Below, one piece after another: positions 25,052 to 31,230 of a DNA stretch of 35,648 bases. Positions within the stretch are counted from its first letter, which is position 1, and each line of letters opens with the position of its first letter. The stretch comes from a virus. The DNA is taken from positions 1 through 35,648 of the IMG/VR virus record IMGVR_UViG_3300046012_000558; one strand, written 5' to 3'. Both the position numbers and the translations under genes were made by a program. The notes under the pieces are model-generated. The model was not told where the DNA came from. It was given only the letters and a program-made list of their open reading frames with translations, and did no database searches.

Positions 25052-25296
25052 AATAACTCCTCGGGCACCCTCATCCAGAATGAGAAGGGGTTTTTCAAAT
25101 CTTTTGATGAAACCCCTGCGCATGAACGCAGGCAGCTACCCACGCATTGGAATCTTTCCCCATCTTTTGTTATTCGTCCCTTATGTCTAGCCCATCCTTT
25201 GTTGCCGGCAGGATAAAATAAAAAAACAATTTCATCAGGATTGGGAGGAGTTTTAACGCTTACAAATTCAGCATCTTTCGCCTGTTCGTCAGTCAT
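25048..25296 (-). CDS. Small hypothetical protein, MTDEQAK start
   Basis: 82 residues from the ATG at 25296 (GAGGC upstream). After the shared MTDEQAK leader the sequence is unlike its neighbour: beta-rich with FLFYPAGNKGWARHKGRI and a Cys pair (CVGSCLRSC). The stop overlaps the next ATG. No family was recognised. Confidence 0.65.
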   Translation of the reverse strand: MTDEQAKDAEFVSVKTPPNPDEIVFLFYPAGNKGWARHKGRITKDGERFQCVGSCLRSCAGVSSKDLKNPFSFWMRVPEELL

Positions 25297-25717
25297 TTTT
25301 AGCCTCATTCATAGGCAACGCAAGAATCCTTAACCATGGCAAAGGGATATCAAACTGAAACTCTCTTTTTATGTCATTCTTAAACTGATTTTTAAAAACA
25401 TCGTCGATAGAAGACCATAATTTTTCAATGATTGGCGTAATGTCATAAGCAGCCCCCTCTCTTCTTACTGCATATCTAAACGCGCAGACCGCAAGAGATT
25501 CTATTTCTTCGTCGGTTAATTTACTTTTAGTATATTCCTTGTCACTATTGGTATAGTAGCCGTGGGCGCCACACGCAAAGCAATGCGCAGGCGGAATATT
25601 AGATTCTAAGCCGTAGTGTTCTCCGCATATTTCGCACTTATATCTTTTGATTTTGTCAGCCACCTTTCGGTGGCTCCGGAAAAGATATTTCTTAAGAATC
25701 CAAATTCCAATCTTCAT
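25289..25717 (-). CDS. Zinc-finger protein with C-terminal helical domain
   Basis: 142 residues. A treble of Cys pairs (YKCEICGEHYG and HCFACGAHGY) forms a likely zinc ribbon at residues 28-54. Residues 65-110 (SKLTDEEIESLAVCAFRYAV) resemble a helical domain common in phage early proteins. It overlaps the methyltransferase stop and the next start. Function unknown; nucleic-acid binding is an inference. Confidence 0.68.
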   Translation of the reverse strand: MKIGIWILKKYLFRSHRKVADKIKRYKCEICGEHYGLESNIPPAHCFACGAHGYYTNSDKEYTKSKLTDEEIESLAVCAFRYAVRREGAAYDITPIIEKLWSSIDDVFKNQFKNDIKREFQFDIPLPWLRILALPMNEAKND

Positions 25718-26211
25718 TCTTTATCCATATCCCCAATTGTTTTCATAAAAACCATCCAGTGTGTATTATTAAGCTTTCCGGATTTGTGCCCAAACAGCGG
25801 TGCCGCACCAATAACCTCTAAGATTTCGCTCACTTTTATCTGTGTTTCGCTCCACTTAAAAATTAAAATTCCATGTTCCTGCAATACACGCATACACTCC
25901 GCAAAACCTTGCCTAAGCTCAATGCGCCAATCTTTACTTAAAACCCCATACTTTTTCGCCATCCAACTTTCTCTTCCGGCATCCTTAAGGTGTGGAGGGT
26001 CAAAAACCACAAGCTTAAAAGACAAGTCCGGGAAAGGCATCGATTTAAAATCAATCTCCATGTCAGGGGTTATTTCCAGAATTCTTCCGTCGCAAAGTGT
26101 GTGTTTTTCCGTGCGAATATCGGCATAAAAACAGAGAGGGTTATTTTTATCAAACCACATCATCCGCGCCCCGCAACAGGCATCAAGCACAATTTTTCCA
26201 GGCTCTATCAT
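25714..26211 (-). CDS. Phage SAM-dependent DNA methyltransferase, DPPH type
   Basis: 165 residues. Motif I is VLDACCGARMMWFD, a variant characteristic of a compact phage family; motif IV is VVFDPPHL with the DPPH signature of N6-adenine-type enzymes; the C-terminal HWMVFMK block also fits. There is no visible target-recognition domain, so specificity is unknown. It may modify phage DNA against host restriction. It is the first gene of the tightly overlapped 21.0-26.2 kb operon, preceded by a long structured leader. Confidence 0.85.
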   Translation of the reverse strand: MIEPGKIVLDACCGARMMWFDKNNPLCFYADIRTEKHTLCDGRILEITPDMEIDFKSMPFPDLSFKLVVFDPPHLKDAGRESWMAKKYGVLSKDWRIELRQGFAECMRVLQEHGILIFKWSETQIKVSEILEVIGAAPLFGHKSGKLNNTHWMVFMKTIGDMDKE

Positions 26212-26260
26212 CTCACTATCCCAAAAAGTTAAAAGTCATGCACAAAAATATCGATTTATT

Positions 26261-26316
26261 GTGCACGTTGAGTAGGACGTGCACACGAAAACGGCTTTTC
26301 GTGTGCACGTTATTTT
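26261..26316. promoter_or_regulatory. Two mutually exclusive hairpins, one terminator-like on + strand
   Basis: GTGCACGT (26261-26268) pairs with ACGTGCAC (26277-26284), and the same right arm also starts a perfect 15-bp stem, ACGTGCACACGAAAA / TTTTCGTGTGCACGT (26277-26291 / 26296-26310) with loop CGGC. On the + strand the long stem is followed by TATTTTTT, a Rho-independent terminator. On the - strand the structures lie in the leader of the methyltransferase gene, where the alternative pairing could act as a switch. Confidence 0.7.
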
Positions 26317-26516
26317 TTCATGTATAAAATTTTCAATTTTTTATACATATAATGCCGTGTCTCTCCGGCTGTCAAGTCGTTTCTCGCGCCGGCCAAGTTA
26401 AGGCCGCCTTCTGGCTCCAGACTTCCTCGTGCCGCGATTTCTCCCTTGCGATCGGGGGCTAGGTCATATTGCGCCTTTATGCTAGCGACGGACCTCACGA
26501 TTTCCCGTGGGCGCAC
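26310..26516 (-). other. GC-rich open frame, doubtful coding
   Basis: A 68-codon open frame (MRPREIVRSVASIKAQYDLA at the start) spans a block markedly richer in G+C than the AT-rich DNA around it. There is no ribosome-binding site, the frame ends by reading through the promoter and hairpin at 26320-26375, and the block has several short complementary segments (CGGCC-TTAACTT-GGCCG; CACG-GGAAAT-CGTG). It may be a structured RNA or an acquired fragment rather than a gene. Confidence 0.3.
26320..26375 (-). promoter_or_regulatory. Promoter candidate with AT-rich hairpin, for methyltransferase operon
   Basis: A perfect -35 TTGACA (26375-26370, - strand) is followed at 17-18 bases by TTATAT/TATATG. 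A 10-bp hairpin, ATGTATAAAA / TTTTATACAT (26320-26348), lies at and just after the -10. It would give a leader of about 130 nt before the methyltransferase start. The -10 is weak. Confidence 0.5.
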
Positions 26517-26700
26517 CGTGAATACTGTTTAGCGCATACCTTTTGGTTATTATCCTCGTCGTTAATCTTCTATACGGCATACTGTCAATATCAAAATCGT
26601 TAAAATTCGAAATTTGTATTTTTTCTTGAAAAGAGGTTCCCGGCGTACAGAAATATTTAGGCTCTATTTCTTTTTCGCTTAATCCATCTTTCATTTTCAT
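26482..26700 (-). CDS. Small hypothetical protein downstream of tRNA-like element
   Basis: 72 residues from the ATG at 26700 (or 70 from 26694), preceded by AAAGAGGAAG. The longer frame to 26790 runs through the tRNA-like element and is not used. The sequence MKMKDGLSEKEIEPKYFCTP is polar with no recognised domain, and its last codons overlap the GC-rich block. Coding status is plausible because of the good ribosome-binding site. Confidence 0.45.
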   Translation of the reverse strand: MKMKDGLSEKEIEPKYFCTPGTSFQEKIQISNFNDFDIDSMPYRRLTTRIITKRYALNSIHGAPTGNREVRR

Positions 26701-26717
26701 CTTCCTCTTTAAAAAGT

Positions 26718-26844
26718 GGCTATGTCGGGATTTGCACCCGAGAATCGGCTCCGTTTCGGTAGTTTTGGGAGCGACCCAAAAACCCCTCACTTGAGATGTT
26801 CACACACCCCCCTTCCAACCTATCCGCCACTCAGCGACATAGCC
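26718..26844 (-). ncRNA. tRNA-like element with acceptor stem and T arm
   Basis: Read on the - strand the ends form a perfect 7-bp acceptor, GGCTATG (26844-26838) with CATAGCC (26724-26718). Directly next to the 3' half is a T arm, TCGGG-TGCAAAT-CCCGA (26741-26725), with the 7-nt loop and spacing of a true tRNA. The segment after the 5' half (TCGCTGAGTGG) looks like a D arm. The middle is about 45 nt too long and holds a strong hairpin (TTTTGGG-TCGCT-CCCAAAA) but no clear anticodon stem. It could be a decayed tRNA or a tRNA mimic. No CCA is encoded. Confidence 0.4.
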
Positions 26845-26861
26845 ATAAAAAGTGACACCAG

Positions 26862-26916
26862 GCCGGAATTGCACCGGCTGATTTTTTGTTTAATGGCACT
26901 AGCTGGTTGGCTAGTG
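26862..26916 (-). other. Second T-arm-like hairpin and a 7-bp hairpin
   Basis: GCCGG-TGCAATT-CCGGC (- strand, 26878-26862) copies the T-arm form of the neighbouring element, and both are followed by a CACTTTTT run. Next to it, CACTAGC-CAACCA-GCTAGTG (26916-26897) is a perfect 7-bp stem. No matching acceptor half was found, so a complete tRNA is not supported; the pair may end a transcript. Confidence 0.4.
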
Positions 26917-26919
26917 AAT

Positions 26920-26991
26920 TTACCCATTCTGACGCGGGCCATCATGGGTTGGACGTTCAGCTTTAAAAATCGGAATATCTTTAAAATTCAT
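26920..26991 (-). CDS. Possible 23-residue peptide
   Basis: MNFKDIPIFKAERPTHDGPR continues to a TAA at 26920. It has GGCGGAGAG upstream and overlaps the stop of the peptide before it (ATGAATTTTAA), suggesting coupled translation. It is too short to judge further. Confidence 0.35.
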   Translation of the reverse strand: MNFKDIPIFKAERPTHDGPRQNG

Positions 26992-27055
26992 AATTAACAC
27001 TCTCCGCCACATCCTTTTCTGGATCAATTTTTACCGATCCGTCTTCTTCAGTCAT
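26981..27055 (-). CDS. Possible 24-residue acidic peptide
   Basis: MTEEDGSVKIDPEKDVAESV continues to a stop that overlaps the next ATG. The ribosome-binding site is weak. With the 23-residue frame it forms a pair of coupled mini-genes in an otherwise non-coding 0.94-kb interval. Confidence 0.35.
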   Translation of the reverse strand: MTEEDGSVKIDPEKDVAESVNYEF

Positions 27056-27126
27056 AACCCATCACTAATTCGTTACTTTAGTTAAAACACACTTACATTA
27101 AATCGCATGTTTAGTGAAAGGGCGCA

Positions 27127-27151
27127 AGTTATTAGGAATTTCCTAATAACT
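27127..27151. promoter_or_regulatory. 25-bp near-perfect palindrome
   Basis: AGTTATTAGGAA and TTCCTAATAACT are perfect 12-base arms around a single central T. It lies 4 bases past the stop of the lipoprotein gene, has no T-run, and is unrelated to the CCGGTAA and CAGTAAA sites. It is probably a protein-binding site or mRNA 3' hairpin. Confidence 0.55.
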
Positions 27152-27154
27152 AAT

Positions 27155-27463
27155 TTAATCACAAGTCGTCCGTACTCCGCCAATTTCAGCTCGCGAGTAA
27201 CACTGCGTTCCGCCAAACCGAGGGGGCAGCGTAATTGGCTGCACTGGCTGAGACATCGGTCGCAGGTTCTCGCGAATATTTCTCAAATCCTGCTCTCTGC
27301 TCCTCTCTATCTGCGCCTCCAGAGTCTGCCGGCATTGGTAATAATGAACCGACCCCTCTGGCGCGCCCATGTTCGCGCAATGCTGCTTCTTGTTCGCTTC
27401 CATCACCTCCGGTGACACGCACCCCGAAAGCAGCCCAATACAGACTATAAGTAGAATCCTCAT
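27155..27463 (-). CDS. Small lipoprotein
   Basis: 102 residues with AGGAGG before the ATG. A typical lipoprotein signal (RILLIVCIGLLSGC) gives a lipidated Cys at residue 15. The mature part has two Cys pairs and a QTLEAQIERSREQDLRNIR helix, with MGAPEGSVHYYQCR, a pattern of a conserved small lipoprotein family. It should be anchored in the cell envelope; superinfection exclusion or envelope change are possible roles but not shown. Confidence 0.75.
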   Translation of the reverse strand: MRILLIVCIGLLSGCVSPEVMEANKKQHCANMGAPEGSVHYYQCRQTLEAQIERSREQDLRNIRENLRPMSQPVQPITLPPRFGGTQCYSRAEIGGVRTTCD

Positions 27464-27795
27464 TTGCTTCCCTCCTTTGACTCTATGTAAGCATCAAGCG
27501 TCTTGAGCGTCGCATGCATTATTTCCGACAACTGCGTATACGGGTTTGCCTTTTTGCCGTCGTAAATAGTGCCAACAAAGCAAAACAAGACTTTCCCTAA
27601 AATATCTTTCTGCCTCCCAAGCCTCATATCTTCATTTAAGATATCAACCATCTTTTCGACGCGATCATCACCCTCCCTCTGTTCCTCTCTCTCTTTCTTT
27701 TCCTTTGAAGCTGCCTCCATGATTCTCTCAAGCAATTTCTTCCCCTTTTCTTCGTCGCAACGCTCTAATATATCTTTAAGCACTTCTTTCATCTC
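27460..27795 (-). CDS. Small helical charged protein
   Basis: 111 residues from the ATG at 27795 (GGGG upstream, good spacing); a start at 27822 (MSKHKHKGKE) is possible. The first 60 residues are a Lys/Glu-rich helix (KLLERIMEAASKEKKEREEQ), followed by a helical domain (LGKVLFCFVGTIYDGKK). It overlaps its neighbours on both sides. No family was recognised. Confidence 0.65.
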   Translation of the reverse strand, partial: EMKEVLKDILERCDEEKGKKLLERIMEAASKEKKEREEQREGDDRVEKMVDILNEDMRLGRQKDILGKVLFCFVGTIYDGKKANPYTQLSEIMHATLKTLDAYIESKEGSK

Positions 27796-28075
27796 TTTCC
27801 CCTTGTGTTTGTGTTTTGACATAATTATCCATCTCTGTGATTGCCCGCATAAGTTCGGCAATCCCTCCTTCTGTTCCTGTGCCGAGCTGCTCTGCCAACA
27901 TATTCGATAAGCGATACGCCGCTTTCACGAATCCGTGATACGCGATGTTAAGCCCCGCAACAGAATCATTCTCTTTCTCGCTCGTTAATTCCATCATTCG
28001 CATGATGCGAGCGCAGACATCATTGACCTTTTCATTTGTGTAACCATAATCAGTCGTTTTAGTGGATTGTTTCAC
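27776..28075 (-). CDS. Small helical protein, GTG start
   Basis: 99 residues from the GTG at 28075, which has GGAGG at ideal spacing; the ATG-led longer frame at 28105 lies within the preceding gene. The core is two helices (DSVAGLNIAYHGFVKAAYRL and GGIAELMRAITEMDNYVK). The same layout recurs in the next two genes. No family was recognised. Confidence 0.68.
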   Translation of the reverse strand: MKQSTKTTDYGYTNEKVNDVCARIMRMMELTSEKENDSVAGLNIAYHGFVKAAYRLSNMLAEQLGTGTEGGIAELMRAITEMDNYVKTQTQGERDERSA

Positions 28076-28358
28076 GCGTTTCCTCCCTCGATTTGTTAAT
28101 ATCAATACACTCTAGCAGATTTCTACACATATCAAGCCCCAACATCTCGGACGTGTATTTTTCGTTAGAAAAGTTGACGCACAGCTTTGCTAAATGATTA
28201 ACCATGGCTACCACGATTATATTAATGCTATCACTTGATCTTCCATTAATCTCTAAATGCCGGTTAAACAATGTCTCCATATTAACGTACAGTAGCCGTA
28301 TCTGTTCGTCCATCGTTTTGTCCGGCGCATCTCTAAAGTTAAAAGTTTCTGCGCTCAT
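28059..28358 (-). CDS. Small helical protein
   Basis: 99 residues, start coupled to the upstream stop (ATGA). Helical throughout (MDEQIRLLYVNMETLFNRH, SINIIVVAMVNHLAKLC). Resembles its two neighbours in length and helix order. No family was recognised. Confidence 0.68.
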   Translation of the reverse strand: MSAETFNFRDAPDKTMDEQIRLLYVNMETLFNRHLEINGRSSDSINIIVVAMVNHLAKLCVNFSNEKYTSEMLGLDMCRNLLECIDINKSREETRETIH

Positions 28359-28600
28359 GCGTACTTCTCTTTATCGGGCGCATTGAGAAAATCCTTAGTG
28401 ATTCTAATGACTTCTTCTAGTCGTGCGTCAACCCCTTCCGGCGTTCCTGTTTGCTTAATTACTTCACCCACTAAAAGAGATGCCGCTCCTAATCCCGAAT
28501 AAGCATCCACAGAGTTTGCTACCGTGTAGTCGATAAAAGCAGTAAGCAAGTGATTCGCGAGTGAATTAGTCTCTGCGTTAAATTTCTCTACGTCTGTCAT
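28355..28600 (-). CDS. Small helical protein downstream of helicase loader
   Basis: 81 residues with AGGAG before the ATG. Contains DAYSGLGAASLLVGEVIKQ and ARLEEVIRITKDFLNA. The stop and start are coupled to its neighbours. It may be a diverged member of the three-gene set 27776-28600. No family was recognised. Confidence 0.68.
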   Translation of the reverse strand: MTDVEKFNAETNSLANHLLTAFIDYTVANSVDAYSGLGAASLLVGEVIKQTGTPEGVDARLEEVIRITKDFLNAPDKEKYA

Positions 28601-29475
28601 ACTGTACTCCTGTCTCTCCAGTTAAAAGTTATAAAGAGCCCTTTACCGTCTTTTGTCTCCGCAAGACGTCGAAAAGCCCCCTCGCCAAGTGCCGTTTTTA
28701 TGCCGTCTTTGTCTGTGTTTGTCGTGATGATTGTGGGCCTGCCGTTGCTATAACGCCCTTCTATGAGCTTGTGCAACTCCACCTGCTCTGTGGGCGTCCC
28801 GTATTGCCTCCCCTCTCCCATTTCGTCGATGATAAGGAAATCAGGGGCTATATACCGTTTAATGACATCCATGCTGCTTTTTGTACTCCCGTAGCGATAC
28901 GTCCCTTTTATCTCATCAAGTATAGTCCATATTTGTTCGTGCATAACTTTGTAACCGGCGTCTAAAAAATGACGGTAAAGCCCGTAGGACAAGTGTGTTT
29001 TACCTGTCCCTGTTGCCCCGTACATAATCAGATTAAGGTTTCTGTATCGCCCACTTATACTCTCTGCATACCCCTTGATACAGATAAAAGCGTCTATCTG
29101 CATGCGATGCTCATCCGACGTATACCGCTCATCACACATCGAAAAGCTATCAAGCGTGCAGTGCTTATAAGCCTCCGGTATCTTCGCAAGCTGACTATAA
29201 ACGTAGGCTAGCCGCGCGTCGCTCTCATCCGTCGCCGCCCTTCGTGACCCAACTGACAAAACCACACGTTTACCCGAAAACCCCAAAAACGTCGAGAGCC
29301 ATGACAAAAAGTCTCGCCTTACCCGTGCCTCTACGTGCTCATTCGGCGCGAGCAGACGTATGACATCACCATCCTCCGCTACTTGCAACGGCTTTACCCA
29401 CGTCGCTATAACATCATCCGGGAATTTGATACGCAGACTCTCTACACACTCCATCCACCGCTCTTCTACCGTCAT
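28597..29475 (-). CDS. Helicase loader: DnaA-domain-I-like part fused to DnaC-type AAA+
   Basis: 292 residues. Residues 1-75 read like DnaA domain I (ESLRIKFPDDVIATWVKPLQ, then IRLLAPNEHVEARVRRDFL), the part of DnaA that contacts DnaB and DiaA. Residues 110-290 are an IstB/DnaC-like AAA+ domain: Walker A GATGTGKT at 153-160, Walker B FLIIDEMGEG at 213-222, sensor I TIITTNTD and a GAFRRLAET arginine element. Position after the initiator gene mirrors lambda P. The start is the ATG at 29475, overlapping the initiator stop (TGATG). Role: bring the host helicase to the phage origin. Confidence 0.85.
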   Translation of the reverse strand: MTVEERWMECVESLRIKFPDDVIATWVKPLQVAEDGDVIRLLAPNEHVEARVRRDFLSWLSTFLGFSGKRVVLSVGSRRAATDESDARLAYVYSQLAKIPEAYKHCTLDSFSMCDERYTSDEHRMQIDAFICIKGYAESISGRYRNLNLIMYGATGTGKTHLSYGLYRHFLDAGYKVMHEQIWTILDEIKGTYRYGSTKSSMDVIKRYIAPDFLIIDEMGEGRQYGTPTEQVELHKLIEGRYSNGRPTIITTNTDKDGIKTALGEGAFRRLAETKDGKGLFITFNWRDRSTV

Positions 29476-30761
29476 CACGCCCCCTCAGTCTCTTCAGTCT
29501 CAGCCACAGCATACTTGCGTCTTAGCTGCTCCACATCAAACTCACCGGTCTCCATGACAAATTTTTTCGCCCTTTTGGGTTGACTTAAGCGTCTTTTTCG
29601 ATCATGCTGACCTTTCTCAGTTGCATCACTTTCCTTTTCTTGACCCGCCGGTACCAGCGGGTTTTTTTTGTCCGCAATAGCCTCCAGCATCCGCGAGTGA
29701 TAGTACCCAGGGGAGTACGGTAACTTACCCCTTAGCCGGACGCTTGCCTCATCGCACGCCTCACAAATTCCTCTAATTTCATCCAGTGTCAAATCAGTCG
29801 CCCATTCCAAAAACATCGCGCGGAAATGTCCGTGTGCGCGCGTCATGTCCTGCTGTAGCTTCATCCGAATGCCGGCGTTAAGTCCCTCTTTGCCCGCAAA
29901 GTACGACGCAACGGCCCAAACGTCTTCCGTCTCCTTGAGCTTCGCGCTGCCGACATCAGCGCTTAGCTCCTGCAGCCCGGCCGTGGATTCGGACTCCACG
30001 TACCGCCGCGGTGAAGACGGTAACGGCGATTCGGCCTCGCTGTCGCTCACAATCCCACCATCGGTGCTGCTCTCAGTTGCACCACCTATCCAGGTGTCGG
30101 GGTGCGTCCCGGTCATCGCCGGGGTTTCTTCTTGGTTCAAAAAATCGTTTCCGCTCAAAATAACACCCGCAGGCGCACACGCCCGCGTTTTAGTTATTTT
30201 AGTTTTAGTTTTTAAACTGCCTATTGTTAATGCTGTCGACTTTGAAAATTCGGCAGGGTTATCGGCATGCTGAAAACCTATATCGCTGTTACTGCTGTTA
30301 ACCCTGTCGTCGCTTCCATTTAATATATCAATAATCTCTTTTAAATCAATATCTTTCAGCTTATCAGACCCTGTCGCCAACCCTGTCGCCAACCCTGTTG
30401 GCATGCCTGTCGCCAACCCTGTCGCCAACCCTGTCGCCAGCATGCTGTCACTTTTTGCATAAATTTGAGCCAGCGGACATGACAAAACAATCCCTTTGCC
30501 GTCCAGAGTCCACTTTTTTACAAGCCCCACCTCCTCCAGTTTTTCGACACCTCGCCTTACCCTTCCCGTTCCTTTTACTCCAAACATTTGAGCCAAACTC
30601 GGCCAGTATGTCTCCCACATCCGCGTATCTTTATTCCCTTCCATGCGCGCGGCAAGATAAATGCAGTGCGCAAGCGGCGTCTTTCTAACAGCGCGCAATG
30701 CAGCAAGCTCATCGCTACAGAAACTTACCCTCTGACCGACAAATTTTTTCCCGTGAGACAA
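29475..30761 (-). CDS. Replication initiator (lambda O-like role), TTG start
   Basis: 428 residues from the TTG at 30761, chosen because GGGGAG lies 7 bases upstream and no in-frame ATG fits. Residues 1-100 are a winged-helix DNA-binding domain (TYWPSLAQMFGV, GRVRRGVEKLEEVGLVKKW). Residues 108-131 are repeats of LATG encoded by the iteron DNA. A long low-complexity linker follows to about 280, then a helical C-terminal domain (MFLEWATDLTLDEIRGICEA). Presence of the iterons in the gene, and a helicase loader after it, support an initiator. Confidence 0.78.
   Translation of the reverse strand: MSHGKKFVGQRVSFCSDELAALRAVRKTPLAHCIYLAARMEGNKDTRMWETYWPSLAQMFGVKGTGRVRRGVEKLEEVGLVKKWTLDGKGIVLSCPLAQIYAKSDSMLATGLATGLATGMPTGLATGLATGSDKLKDIDLKEIIDILNGSDDRVNSSNSDIGFQHADNPAEFSKSTALTIGSLKTKTKITKTRACAPAGVILSGNDFLNQEETPAMTGTHPDTWIGGATESSTDGGIVSDSEAESPLPSSPRRYVESESTAGLQELSADVGSAKLKETEDVWAVASYFAGKEGLNAGIRMKLQQDMTRAHGHFRAMFLEWATDLTLDEIRGICEACDEASVRLRGKLPYSPGYYHSRMLEAIADKKNPLVPAGQEKESDATEKGQHDRKRRLSQPKRAKKFVMETGEFDVEQLRRKYAVAETEETEGA
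30316..30441. other. Probable replication origin: six 12-bp iterons plus AT-rich tract
   Basis: Six tandem units of CCTGTCGCCAAC run without gaps from 30370 to 30441; units 1, 2, 4 and 5 are identical, unit 6 has one change and unit 3 is degenerate (CCTGTTGGCATG). An AT-rich tract (TTTAATATATCAATAATCTC) lies at 30318-30356. Iterons beside an AT-rich DNA-unwinding tract within the initiator gene is the lambda-origin layout. Confidence 0.75.
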
Positions 30762-30854
30762 GGATGCTCTCCCCTTTTAAAAAACATCCCTACCCTAAAA
30801 AACGTCCCTTGCAATCCGTTTATCTGAAAAAATCTAAAATCTGATCTATAATTG

Positions 30855-30874
30855 CCGGTAACATAATATACCGG
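30855..30874. promoter_or_regulatory. CCGGTAA operator candidate B
   Basis: CCGGTAACATAATATACCGG is a 20-bp inverted repeat with 6-base perfect arms, of the same length and pattern as the site at 20782-20801. It lies between the regulator gene and the initiator gene, in the initiator promoter region. Confidence 0.6.
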
Positions 30875-30930
30875 AATTGTTAATTTTCATGCTGTGCCTA
30901 GGAAAAACAGACCCATCAGCCTCACTATTG

Positions 30931-30950
30931 CCGGTAACCTCTATTATCGG
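30931..30950. promoter_or_regulatory. CCGGTAA operator candidate C
   Basis: CCGGTAACCTCTATTATCGG is 20 bp with arms differing at one position. It is flanked by TATTG, as is site B. Sites B and C are 76 bp apart, about seven helical turns, which would allow cooperative binding. Confidence 0.55.
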
Positions 30951-30972
30951 GAATTACCAGCAATATTTATCT

Positions 30973-31224
30973 CTAGCTTCCCTTCTTCCGCCTAGTATTA
31001 TCTTCTTTTTCTGCCTTCTTAGGCATCCCATAAATGTCGTCCAACGTCGTAGGTATGCCGGCATATGTAGCGTATTGAGCGATTCTCTTTGCGAATTCAA
31101 CAGAAATATTACGCCTGCCAGATTCCCAAGCTCGAACAGTTGCTTCTGGCACTTTAATAGCCTCCGCAAGTTTCACTTGAGTCATCCCCAACTTTTTTCT
31201 TATTTCTCTTACGTATTCGATCAT
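30973..31224 (-). CDS. XRE-family regulator with leaderless start
   Basis: 83 residues from the ATG at 31224; the longer frame to 31269 would start inside the promoter. Residues 4-60 form a classic five-helix HTH (IRKKLGMTQVKLAEAIKVPE, VRAWESGRR), and the C-terminus is a short basic tail (KKAEKEDNTRRKKGS) with no dimerisation or LexA-like autocleavage domain. This suits a Cro-like or minimal repressor. Promoter geometry puts the transcript start on the ATG. It probably controls the divergent promoters beside it. Confidence 0.83.
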   Translation of the reverse strand: MIEYVREIRKKLGMTQVKLAEAIKVPEATVRAWESGRRNISVEFAKRIAQYATYAGIPTTLDDIYGMPKKAEKEDNTRRKKGS

Positions 31225-31230
31225 TCGCGC

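Noticed and set aside
26716-26997. 93-codon + strand frame in the 26.7-27.0 kb interval
   Set aside because: It runs antisense through the tRNA-like element and the coupled mini-genes, with no ribosome-binding site.
30370-30441. CRISPR array
   Set aside because: Units are 12 bp with no spacers and lie inside a coding sequence; they are iterons.
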